Origin: Erinaceus europaeus
Taxonomy: Eukaryota; Chordata; Mammalia; Eulipotyphla; Erinaceidae
Reading direction: 5' to 3'
DNA length: 64,000 nucleotides
Assembly (NCBI RefSeq): GCF_950295315.1
Contig: NC_080171.1
Location: 111,555,593-111,619,592 of the forward strand
A program made the translations under genes and the position numbers. The first letter of the stretch is position 1; each line of letters begins with the position of its first letter. Below are positions 54,606 to 64,000 of this stretch, piece by piece. Under the pieces are notes generated by a model. The model was not told the DNA's origin, did not search any database, and saw only the letters and a program-made list of their open reading frames with translations.

Positions 54606-55495
54606 GAGATTATTGGTTCTATGAAAGGTAGCTTAATCAGAGAGGATAGTCAAGATGACTGCATGAAGACAACACCTAAGCTGACTCTCCACAATAAATC
54701 TCTTCAGATCCTGGCATGTCTGGCTAGAAGTGGGATTTTGAGGCCAGAAGGAGAGAAACTATAAAGGAGGAGACAAAGAGAAACCACAGTGGAAAATTAT
54801 AACCCATTTATTATTGGCAAAAGGGTGCTGGAAAGATGAACTGAGGGATGTGTTTCCCACTGTACTCTCTACTCCATCCCCAAACCCAGAAGTGGCTTAT
54901 TTGGTAAGCCAGAACAGGCAGTAGGATAAAGACACCACCCCCATCCCACCCCACCTCAAGAGAAAAACCCATTTGGGCAGAATACAGGACTGAACATGTC
55001 AGAGATCACATCTGTTGTCATCTATCCCAGTTCTGTCTAAAGCAGGAACTCTCTGACATGCCAGCCTTCTTGAAAACTAGTATGACTATTAGGTCACAAT
55101 ACAGCGTGGATTCCTGTGAACTTGACTGACTGGAATTGAACTGCATATAACCCTGAAGCAACTTGGCATGTTGATTGGTCTGCCCAATGAAACAATCAGG
55201 CAGTCACTCTTTATCCTAGATCTGCCACTCACCACTGAAGCAGAGATATGCATAATAGCTATTTTGGCAACTTGGGGAAGCTTTATCAGACCAACTGTGT
55301 GTTCCCCACTGTGAGCATATACATGTTCTGTTAGTTTGTTTATTCCTTCTCTATCTCTGTGTATACACCTTCTATTTGCTTCAGATGACCATTTTCTGTT
55401 TTCTTCTTTTTCATTTTTGTTTGTTTGCTTATTTGTTTTGTTTTGGGCTTTATTATTATTTTTTTGTTTCTCTCTCTCTTTTTTTATAGCAGTTC
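54606..55495. other. Unassigned sequence
   Basis: 0.9 kb; no gene or repeat recognised. Confidence 0.4.
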
Positions 55496-55499
55496 CAGT

Positions 55500-57480
55500 T
55501 GTCTATCTCTTTAACCTAAACACAAGAGACCCTACCTCTCATCTTCCTCATCTTTCAAAGGCAGTGGAATCACCATGAAAACAACAGTTCTAGCTACACC
55601 TGAGAAAAATCACAAAGTGACTGACTTCAGGGTTCCATGAACCAAAAGACTAGAGGTCACCTCATACCATACTTGAACAGAAACATACAGGACTCAAATT
55701 TAAAAATATGCTAAATGTAGTGGTCAAACCAAAAATAGCTATTGCAGCAATGAAACAGGACAGAAGCCCAGAAAAAATCCCAACAATCCAGAAGCAAATT
55801 ACAAAAAGAAAAACATCCAAACATTAATTAATGCAATAATCACAGTAGTGAGGAAAGCTTTAGATGGAAATCAAAAATGGCAAAGCAGTAAATGAGAATA
55901 AAAGAAAACATAAACTATCCCAGGGTAATTAGAGAAAAAGTGAAATAGCTGAGTTAACAGCACAAGTAGCTGAATAAGCTAATACTGTAACTGAGCATGA
56001 CTATGAAAATAGCTGAATTAAGGAATAGAGCTGAAGGAAGTGAGAGCAGAATAAGTGAGCCAGAAAACAGAATTATCAAGATTGAAGGATGAATTCGAGA
56101 AAACTAAGAAAGAAGTAAGAGAACTAAAAAACACAGAGACACTGAAAACAATAGTAGAGACATGTGGGATGATCTCAAAAAAAGTAATATGCACAGTATT
56201 GACTTTCCAGAGGAAGAAAGAGAGTAAAGGGAAAAAAAGCTTAAGGAAGAGATAATAGAGGATAACTTCCCCCCCTCTAAACAACAGAAAGAACATAAAA
56301 TTTCAAGAATCCCAGAGAGTCCCAAACAGAATTGACCCAGACCATGAGACATCAAGACACATCATAGTTAAAGTGGAAAGAAGTAAGGAAAAAGAAAGGA
56401 TTCTGAAGGCTCCAATAGAAAAACAGTTGCATACATACAGAGGAAAGCCTATAAGATTCTTGCAAGTTCTCTATGCAAACTCTAAAAACCAGAAGAGAAT
56501 GGCAAGATATATATTGAGTGCTTAATGAGAATGGCTTTTAACCAAGACTGGTATCCTGCTAGACTGTCATTCAGACTAGATGGAGGGATAAAACACTTCT
56601 CAGACAGGCAACAGTTGAAGGAAACAACTATTACCAAAGCTGCTCTACAAGAAGTTCTAAAAGGTCTCCTACAAGCAAAAATAAAATTACCAAAAAATGC
56701 CATATATCAGAATACTCTAAAAGTTTAGTATAATTGCACTGAAATATCTTAAATCCATAATATAAATAAATGCCAATGGTCTGAACTGGCCCATTAAAAG
56801 GCACTAAGTCAGAAAATGGACCAGAAAACAACCCAACCATATGTTATCTGCAAGAATGCCAACTAATTAAATAGGACAAACAGATTCTAAAAACTATCAT
56901 ACAAGCTACTGGACCACAAAAAGGGACATGGACAACTATTCTCATATTTGATCTATGTCTAATAATAAATTATCTTAAAAAAGAGAATAGACAATGCAAT
57001 CCTATTTAGCCTTAGAAACAATATACTTAGGAACAAATTTGAGCAAGGAGGTAAATAAACTTAGTCAAGGAACACTGATTTAAGACAGTAATGGAAGAAA
57101 GCAAAATAAATGAAATGATATTTGTAATAATAAAGTAGGAAGAATCAATATTGTTAAAAAATAAACACATAAGTGGAAATTAAAACTCTTTGTCACTTCC
57201 CAGTAAACATGACTTGTTTACAGTAAGAAAATATATATTAACTTAATGAAAAAAATTTTAAAAAAGAAAAGTAGTTTTATAAAACTGTAGCAATTCAGCA
57301 AAGTAAAACACTCTGGGGGTGGAAGGGTTTTCAGGTCCTGGTGCACGATGACAGATGAGGACCTAGCTAAGGGGTTAGAGTGCTAGAGTGTTTTTCAGAA
57401 AACTAAGAAATCTTACACATGTATCAACCACTGCCTTTAATATTTGCTGTAAATTATTCATTCCCCTCAATAACATGTAG
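55500..57480 (+). mobile_element. Old L1/HAL1-type LINE, internally deleted
   Basis: A/K/E-rich decayed ORF1-like region (coiled-coil-like LSRLKDEFEKTKKEVRELKN at about 56070-56130; vkVERSKEKERIL-like stretch near 56370), then catatatcagaatactctaaa, a short ORF2 C-terminal remnant (56995-57060, aaatttgagcaaggaggtaa) and an L1 3' terminus (57290-57480: ttttcaggtcctggtgcacg, ccctcaataaca). Most of ORF2 is absent. All frames are short; dead. Confidence 0.6.
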
Positions 57481-57484
57481 CAAT

Positions 57485-59258
57485 TCTAGGTTCTGAACCA
57501 AATGCTACAGTGTAGACACTTATTGATGTATATCATGTCATAAAACTGACTTCTGAAATTAGTATTTTATAGTAATGTAATGAAATATCTTGATAAACCC
57601 CTTACCTGACCCTACTATAGTGAAACTCTGCTGAAACTGTAGCAAGGAAGGAAAGTAGAGATAAAAACACCAGGCAGAGATGACAATCCAAGTGTGTCCA
57701 CACAGTTCCTATGCAACATGGAAATTGAGTGCCACTTAGGATGGTGCAGAGTAGACTCTGAGAAAAGGATGAGAATTCATAGTGAAAGAGAATATTTCTA
57801 CTTGGAGACAGCTCTGAGTATGGTATTTACAGTCGTGGGGTAGAATAAGCCTTTGCACAGAAGATGCCATAGACATTCAAAGGAGGTGGAATCAAATGGA
57901 CCTTTAAAGCCTCTGAGGAACCATATATCCCAGTAGTCTCACTTACTTTTGAAGCTAATGTATTTTATGGACTGTTTAAATCGCTGGAGTGTGACATCTA
58001 TTGTGTTCTGCCTATTACGAGTTTAAGTCTCAAACTCCTCTTTTAGCACCCCAACTGAAGGCAGTCATCAAATACGAAATCTAAATGCCTTGAGATACTA
58101 GGAAGAACCCTAAAATCTACTGAGAAAGGTCATTCATGTGGAAAGGAATTCAGGAAGGCAGTTGACAGTGAGCTTTGAGGCATAGCATGAGGGGACTGGC
58201 CCAGCACTGCCCACATCTGCAACCCACATCAATTAAAGTCACATGAAGCAGTGACAGATCTTGTTTATGTCATTGACGCACAAAATTGTGAACAATGTGG
58301 TGGTTCTGGTTCTAAGCCATTAAATTTAGGGTGAATATCTTATATATCAAATATAAACCAGCTTGGAATATTCATGGAATAAATACTTACTTGAGTTGAC
58401 TGGAGAGACATTTTAGCCAGAAAGGGAGACAGAAATATAGACTGCTAAGAATTAATACATTGGTCTATGTACATGGCATACAGTTATAGGGTGCTTCTTG
58501 TTGTTTTTTTCAGATTCTCTAGGAGAACAGAACTTTCTTATATAAAAGGAAACTAACCAGGAGGATGTCTCAGCAGTGAATTCTAACTCACTGCAGATGG
58601 TGTTAGGGATGACATCACAGCAGTATCCTTCTGCAGCCTCCCAACATCACTTCTTTATATATGGGGCTCTAAATCTGAGGGGAAACAGCTCAGAATTACC
58701 AGAGCTGACTCACAGGAACTGACTCCTGCTCTTTTATGATAATGTGGGTGGCAAAAGACTGTGTACTCATGACAAATTGGCCTCCAGTTGACAAATGAGT
58801 ACCAGACACATGTTAGCAATCATCTCAAGGAGGGGGAAAACAGCTTTGGGGATTTCCTTTGCTAAGGCATAGGCAATTTAGGGATCAGTATCAAACTCTT
58901 TTCCATAAGAGAGTTTTCGAAGTCCTCCCAAAGGAATTGGGGGATTTCTTTATGGAGTTACACACTGAAGATGGTGTCTTCAAATAAGGCTTATAGACTA
59001 AGAGGCTCTTGATGGGGAAGCATAGCTTGATCACAGCAGCTGATGCGGTGCTTTACAAATGGAATGAGACAAATGTTTCCCTAACCATGTGCAGTTCTAT
59101 GAATGTCTAAGCATCTATACCAGTTGGTGGGTGGTGTTCTTTTTTGTCATTTACTACACCCACCTGCAACTTATAATGATATATTTGCTGATCCTAATAT
59201 CACAGAGACAACTAGCTTACAGGGCAACTACCCTACCTCACCAGACTTCTAGATAAAA
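57485..59258. other. Unassigned sequence
   Basis: 1.8 kb without recognised repeats or genes. Confidence 0.4.
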
Positions 59259-59270
59259 ACTCAAACCTGT

Positions 59271-59544
59271 GGGGGCTGGGCAACTGGTGAGCACATATAG
59301 TATGAAGCACAAGGACCTGCAAGGATCCAGGTTTGAGCCTGACTTCCCACCTTTAGGAATTACACTTCACAAGTGGTGAAACAGGTCTGCAGGTGTCTTT
59401 CTCTTTCCCTCTCTATCTTCCTTTCCCCTCTCAATTTCTCTCTGACCTATACAATAAAATGGAAAAAATGGCCACCAGAAGCAGTGGATTCATAGTGCTG
59501 GTACTAAGCCCCAGTGACAAGCCTGGAGGCAAAAAACAAAATAC
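59271..59544 (+). mobile_element. SINE-A, long form, with 11-bp TSD
   Basis: gggggctgggcaactggtga, aaggatccaggtttgagcct, acaggtctgcaggtgtcttt, CT block, aaaatggccaccagaagcag, tggattcatagtgctggtac, ccccagtgacaagcctggag. CTCAAACCTGT at 59260-59270 and 59545-59555. Confidence 0.92.
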
Positions 59545-59555
59545 CTCAAACCTGT

Positions 59556-60090
59556 TTATGGAGTAACTGAGTTCTCTGTCTCAGCATAAAAATCACCCCA
59601 TTTTACACATTTCCTGATACCCAAGAATCTGAAATACAGAAGGGAACTTGAATTATGAAATTATCAGAACTGTGTCAGAAAAGTGTGACCCATAACAAAG
59701 ACCTCAAGAAACTTCATTCTATCCAAATTGTAATAAAACATGTCCATAAGTCTTCACTCCAAGCCAGGTATTTCATCTCTTACTCTCAGAATGCAAGTCA
59801 TTATAACATATGCTGTAAAAACATTTGAGTTTAGAAAAATTGTAAGTTCATGGACAAAGATAATTCAACCTCAAGTTATTTGTTATATCTCTGGGGAAAG
59901 AGAGGATGATGGGATAAGTTTACCATGTTTTAATTTTGGGAAGTATAATTTCACTCCTACACATATTGTCTGTAAGTAATAAAACTTCAAAGAGTTTCTG
60001 TGCCCCATACCCCCTACCCCAACCATAATTCTTACAAAGTTCAAGAGACAGTTGGGTTATTATTATTTTTTGAAAGTTCATTTGTATTAG
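59556..60090. other. Unassigned sequence
   Basis: No gene or repeat recognised. Confidence 0.4.
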
Positions 60091-60114
60091 TCACTTATAT
60101 TTTAATATAAGTGA
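60091..60114. repeat. Inverted repeat, 11-bp arms
   Basis: TCACTTATATT, TT, then AATATAAGTGA. AT-rich; function unknown. Confidence 0.9.
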
Positions 60115-60125
60115 AACCATTCAAC

Positions 60126-60227
60126 TTTCCTTCTTCCTTCCTCCCCTTTCTTTCCTTCCTTTCTCTCTTTCTCCCTTTCTTTCTTTTCTTCTCCCTTTCT
60201 TCCTTTCTCCCTTCCTTCTTTCTTTAG
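60126..60227. repeat. Polypyrimidine tract (TTCC/TTTC)n
   Basis: About 100 bp of C/T-rich sequence with ttcctt and tttctt units, next to the X copy. Confidence 0.9.
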
Positions 60228-60434
60228 TTTGAAGACTAGTGGTTTTTATTAAATTTTATATTTATAAAAAGGAAACATTGACAAAACCATAGGATAAGAA
60301 GGGTACAACTTTGCACAGTTCCCACCACCGGAACTCTGTATCCCATCCCCTCCCCTGACAGCTTTCCTATCTTTAACCCTCTGGGAGTATGGACCCAGGG
60401 ATTCAGAAGGTGGAAGGTCTGGCTTCTGGAATTG

Positions 60435-60440
60435 CTTCCC
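60435..60440. repeat. TSD (left) of solo LTR
   Basis: CTTCCC, repeated at 60882-60887; uninterrupted X copies carry one gcttcc at this place. Six bases is the duplication size typical of class II (betaretrovirus-like) integrases. Confidence 0.85.
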
Positions 60441-60881
60441 TGTTGGTATGCATCTAAAAACCCCTTCTGTTTCATTTGGTTTAAATCCCCCTTGCTTAAC
60501 ACTGCATTCTATTTACATAACCACTTCATTCTATTTACATAACCTCTGTTAACAAGCACCACCTTCCCTCCAGGGCATTGGTGGTTTAGTGGTAGAATTC
60601 TCACCTGCTCCGCCCCCTCTCCTTGTCATACCCTGATTTTCACCAGTCACTTTTCTCTCCACCCTCTCTGCGTTGCATCCTGTTCCCACCCTACTGGGCT
60701 AGTATATTTATAAAGACAAGATTGTTTGTAGTTAGTTTAGTTTAGCTTAGCTCGGCTTAGATTGTGCTGCGTCCTGCATGAATAAAGAGATACTGCCTAC
60801 AGCTCAACCATGAGTCCCCGAGTCTCCGTTCACTGCTGCGAATATAGCCTGGCCTGCTGGATCTCCCGAACGTAAACAACA
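60441..60881 (+). mobile_element. Solo LTR, class II-like, 441 bp
   Basis: Begins TGTTG and ends CAACA (5-bp inverted ends) within a 6-bp TSD. TATA-like tatttataaa at 60704-60713, a ttagtt/tagcttag repetitive run at 60729-60760, AATAAA at 60781-60786 and a U5 of about 95 bp. It carries a tRNA-Gly 5' half at 60575-60608. No internal viral sequence remains: recombination between two LTRs has removed it. Inserted after the X copy it splits. CpG-bearing U5 suggests moderate age. Confidence 0.88.
60575..60608 (+). other. tRNA-Gly 5'-half sequence within LTR
   Basis: 34 bases match the 5' half of mammalian tRNA-Gly (GCC/CCC type, from memory) with two differences: GCATTGGTGGTT, T for C, AGTGGTAGAATTCTC, A for G, CCTGC. 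It includes the A-box TGGTTTAGTGG. The anticodon loop's 3' part, T-arm and B-box are absent, so it is not a tRNA gene. Confidence 0.85.
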
Positions 60882-62159
60882 CTTCCCCACTGAACATGGG
60901 CATTGACTGATCAATCCAACTCCCAGCCTGTCTCTCTCTTTCCCTAATAGTGTGGGGCTCTGGGGAAGTGGAGCTCCAGGACACATTGGTGGGGTTGTCT
61001 GTCCAGGGAAGTCTGGTTGGCATCATGGTAGCATCTGGAACCTGGTGGTTGACAAGAGAGTTAGCATACAAAGCCAAACAAGTTGTTGACCAATCATGGA
61101 CCTAAGGGCTGGAATAGTGCAGATGAAGAGTTGGGGGGTCCTCCATTTTGTATACAGCTAGTAGGCATAGTTTAGTTAAATTCCAAAGGGCCTGTGGCTA
61201 TACTAGTTTTGTTGTTGTTGTTGTTTCCTTTTTCTTTTTGCCCCTGAGCTTGAAATCTGATATACCAGTGGATCCAAGTTATTTTCTGGTGGAGATGATG
61301 TCATGGCTGGAAAAAGGACCAGAAAGCTGGATCAGGGAAGAGAGTAGCTCCCTAATATGGGAAAGGGGTATAAATATTGTTGACTATAAACCCCATCGAT
61401 TTGATGTGATCTGGGCCCATAATTAGCTTAGGAGCCTATGTGACCTCTGCATCCTTCTAGATCTGAGCTCACATTCTGTGGTCATAAGTAGGGACATTCC
61501 ATGCTGCCCCAATATGGACCCATCTGCTTCAGGTGTAGCATAGAGTATGTTGTCCATCTTCTCTTTGGAGGATGGAACATTCTCTATCATTGTTGATCCA
61601 AGTTGAGGGCAAGGTCCTATGGGGTCCCACAAAGGGGTCTATTTTGTTGTTCCTGATAGAAATGACCGGTAACAATGGAGAGAGGGATTTATTCAAGCTC
61701 GAGGCCCATCAAGTCTGTTTGGGAATCTCAGGACTCCTCAATTAGGGCCCCAGCTGATGGAATGGCCTGATAGTGACTAAAAGGTCATCGTTAAAGTATG
61801 TCAGGCTCTTGCCCTTATTCAGCTTTTGCAGTTCTTGCTTTGATAAGCTTAGCTTTGGAGTGAGTGAGAGAACTGTAATAGGAAGTAGTTGAGGAGGGTA
61901 TCTAAGTAGAAACTATTTCATTATGAACTTGATACTGACTCATTACAGACTATTGTGTATTTTGATTAGTGGTTTATAGTGCAGTTGTTAATGTGTGGGT
62001 ACAATTTCTTATCTTGCCATGATAGGTGACTTCAAAACCATTCAATTTTTCATTTACTCAAAACTATTAGTTCTCCAGTAAAATTAATTAAAACTTAGAT
62101 TTTTTTCTTCCAAACAGTGGAAAACCTTACTTTTGTTTGATATTAGAATGTTTGATATT

Positions 62160-62170
62160 AGAATATTGTT
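62160..62170. repeat. TSD (left) of short LINE derivative
   Basis: AGAATATTGTT, identical to 62368-62378. The next base is the predicted ribozyme +1. Confidence 0.92.
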
Positions 62171-62240
62171 GGGATGCATTGGATCGACCTTCTCGTGGTG
62201 CATCCCGTGAGTACCCATTCATTGGGGAAACTGACGATCC
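62171..62240 (+). ncRNA. HDV-like self-cleaving ribozyme, short LINE derivative
   Basis: All-Watson-Crick version. P1 GGGATGC (62171-62177) with GCATCCC (62200-62206); J1/2 ATT; P2 GGATCG (62181-62186) with CGATCC (62235-62240); P3 ACC (62187-62189) with GGT (62197-62199); L3 TTCTCGT (62190-62196); P4 CCCA/TGGG (62214-62217, 62223-62226); J4/2 ending CTGA (62231-62234) with C62231 as candidate catalytic base. Against the 42.8-kb copy, both P1 changes keep pairing (G-C to G-U). P1.1 has only one C-G pair, which could lower activity. Confidence 0.88.
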
Positions 62241-62261
62241 CTCCTAGCTGACTGAATCCAC

Positions 62262-62357
62262 ATGGATCCCAGTCACTTTCAAAGCCAGCAACAAGCAGCT
62301 CCTGACAGCTTTCAACCTGACGCTGTTGACTGGCTACGGAAGAAGGGCAATCTCTAG
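62262..62357 (+). pseudogene. 31-codon fused micro-ORF of short derivative
   Basis: Starts at the ATG corresponding to 42917 and continues in frame across the deletion into the parent's C-terminal end (PDAVDWLRKKG), stopping at 62355-62357. No domain. In-frame fusion may be chance (1 in 3). Confidence 0.6.
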
Positions 62358-62378
62358 AAGAAGAAGAAGAATATTGTT

Positions 62379-62968
62379 TTCAGCAATAATTCAGATCTTA
62401 CTGATGGTTTTCATTTCATCACTTGATAAAATTGACATTTGATTGATACAATTAAATGATAAAATACAACATTATATTTAATTATTAAGTCTAAACTCAA
62501 GGTAAGATGACATCATCTCTCTGTACATGACATTGGGATTGAACCATTGACGGAGACATAGACATCTATTTGCTGTAGCTTTGTAGAGTGATCTTGTTTT
62601 GGTTCGATGCCAGGAATTCAATGTCAGTGTTGCTTAAGTAATATCTGACAAACCCCAGTGAAAGAAATTAATTCTTTAGGAGTAAGGTTTTGTAAGGCAA
62701 AATTGAGCTTTTAAAGAACTATAGGGAGTTGTAGTATGTATTATTTTTCCTTCAAGTAGTCAAAATTTTAGCTCTTGGGAATATTATTGGCCCTATTAAA
62801 ATGCATGTATAGTCATAGCTATAGCACAAAATGAAGAATTTGAGTTCTTTATTTGTCAAATTATGATATGATCACTCTTAGTTTTCAAGAAAAAATATTT
62901 GAATTTTCTTTCTATTCTGATAAATCTTCTCATTTGCTATTCTTACTGAAAAATAAAATCATTCTCTT
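62379..62968. other. Unassigned AT-rich sequence
   Basis: No gene or repeat recognised. Confidence 0.4.
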
Positions 62969-62971
62969 GTA

Positions 62972-63115
62972 GCCAAGAAGGTGGCTCAGAGGCTAGAGTA
63001 CATAGCTTGTATGTGTGAGTCTCCATATCTAGTTCCTAGCTCTTCATATGATAGAGTGGTGGTCAGTTCTCTCTCTTTCTCCTTCTCACCCACTCACAAA
63101 CACTCACATATTCTG
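62972..63115 (+). mobile_element. SINE-D copy
   Basis: gccaagaaggtggctcagag (A-box-like), tatgtgtgagtctccatatc, ctagttcctagctcttcata, then a CT stretch. Diverged tRNA-derived head like the one at 776. Confidence 0.55.
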
Positions 63116-63149
63116 CTCCAATGTTCCCAAATAACAAGATCTAGGCCTT

Positions 63150-64000
63150 TCGAAAACCAGCTGGGAGAGACTCAGAGTGACTCGAATTCCTTTTAAACTT
63201 CAGTGGATCAATGTTTTCATAAGTCAGGTAGGTGTTGTGTGACTACAGGGTTGTTAGTCATATGAGTGGCTTATTATTTGTTCAGTCACGACTAGAAGCA
63301 CACACTGGAATGTTTCTAAATTTACCAAAGATCACCTCCTGTCACTCAGATTATATAAAACATCCAGGTTTAGGCTGGGGCTTGGAAAATGTATCAACAT
63401 GGATGACAAAGTGATATCTGCATTTTATAAGGCCATCTCTTCTGTTACACTGTTTTTTTGAATCTGTGGAACAATGCAGAGCTTTCCCTTTTGGCTCCTG
63501 TAATTTCCTCAGCTAGGAATCATCTTCTTTCATTTGCATATGAGGAAGCTGGGTTCAGGTACCTTTATCCAATGTCACAGAGAAAAGAGACCTTATTTCA
63601 ATAAGCTTATGTTGTTTGGTTTTGATTCGTTATACATATCATTTTGCTAAACAAATGAAACCTACCAGAAAACAGCAGATCCTGAGTTCTTCATATCTCT
63701 GAAGATTTAATTCTAGCAAATGATAAACATCACATATGCAAAAAGAAAGGTTACTTGGAAATAGTTGATCCAGACAAAATGAGTGGGGGGAAAAAAAAAC
63801 ATTTGAGGCATCTCTTTATGCTAGCTGATTAGTTTGACTTGCAGTGACACAGCTAGAGAAATCAATTATTCTGGAATTCAGAATGTCACATACTTTTCCA
63901 GGACAGGAAGCTACACTGACTCCCAGAAAATTATTAAAAGTATCTAACCAAACAAATATGCTCGTAGGTGGTTTGAGGTTGTTTTCAGATTTGTCAGTTT
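63150..64000. other. Unassigned sequence, possible MIR relic at 63500-63590
   Basis: catatgaggaagctgggttc and tccaatgtcacag resemble a MIR core; the rest has no gene or repeat that I recognise. Confidence 0.4.

Larger units (their letters stand above)
60243..61985 (-). mobile_element. X family copy, long, split by solo LTR
   Basis: attttatatttataaaaagg (tail in antisense), cccaccaccggaactctgta, ccctctgggagtatggaccc, then the LTR insertion, then cactgaacatgggcattgac, ccaggacacattggtggggt, gcatcatggtagcatctgga, and the further X blocks ttgatccaagttgagggcaa and gggccccagctgatggaatg, to about 61985. About 1.3 kb without the LTR. Best template for an X consensus. Confidence 0.8.
62171..62367 (+). 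mobile_element. 197-bp internally deleted, ribozyme-bearing LINE derivative
   Basis: 62171-62315 matches the first 145 bp of the full element (42826-42970). 62316-62367 matches its last part from 45832. The join falls at TCAA, which both parents share at the break. 2861 bp are missing relative to the 42.8-kb copy. It keeps the ribozyme, the start codon, a 31-codon fused frame (62262-62357) and the (AAG)n tail, and has an 11-bp TSD, so it inserted as a unit or was deleted after insertion. It could be a SINE-like family or a one-off. Confidence 0.92.

Noticed and set aside
60575..60608. Functional tRNA-Gly gene
   Set aside because: Only the 5' half is present; T-arm, B-box and 3' acceptor strand are missing.

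Overview
The window looks like intergenic or deep-intronic DNA of a hedgehog-type mammal (Erinaceus-like). The basis is dozens of copies of a tRNA-derived SINE that I recognise from hedgehog: a gtggcgcagtgggttaag A-box, a ggttcgagcc B-box, a cccacctgcaggggag body, a CT-rich stretch and an (AAC)n/A-rich tail. This is recognition from memory; no database was run. The DNA is AT-rich. I see no host protein-coding exon, rRNA, functional tRNA gene or CRISPR array. Every long reading frame belongs to a transposable element, a simple repeat or the back strand of a SINE.

Most of the window is layered transposable elements. There are four kinds of tRNA-derived SINE, L1 fragments of several ages (old ORF1-like stretches at 2.1-3.6 and 55.5-57.0 kb, ORF2 and 3' ends elsewhere), and a repeated A-tailed family called 'X' here (10.6-12.3, 12.8-13.1, 16.5-17.3, 17.6-17.9, 20.7-21.0, 30.2-30.7, 31.9-32.0, 36.4-36.7, 46.7-47.3 and 60.2-62.0 kb). 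There are three LTRs (28.8-29.35 kb minus, 41.7-42.2 kb plus, 60.44-60.88 kb plus), a few old MIR/L2 relics and several microsatellites. Many insertions still have target-site duplications (TSDs), so their borders and nesting order can be read.

The standout is a non-LTR retrotransposon (LINE) with a Jockey/CR1/I-type reverse transcriptase, unlike the L1, L2 and RTE lines usual in mammals. One full-length copy (42826-45880, 3055 bp, 11-bp TSD) has an APE-type endonuclease, an RT and a C-terminal CCHC motif, now broken by frameshifts. There is a 5'-truncated copy (25303-25938), a 128-bp 3' stub nested in an X element (11643-11770), and a 197-bp internally deleted copy (62171-62367) that keeps only the 5' and 3' ends.

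In both copies that keep the 5' end, the first 70 nt fold as an HDV-like self-cleaving ribozyme: a nested double pseudoknot with P1, P2, P3, P4, a UUCUCGU-type L3 and a CUGA J4/2. In both, the TSD ends exactly at the predicted cleavage site. The element therefore appears to use a ribozyme to set its RNA 5' end, and the 197-bp copy looks like a minimal non-autonomous derivative. A second notable object is a class II-like solo LTR at 60441-60881 that carries a 34-nt 5' half of tRNA-Gly.
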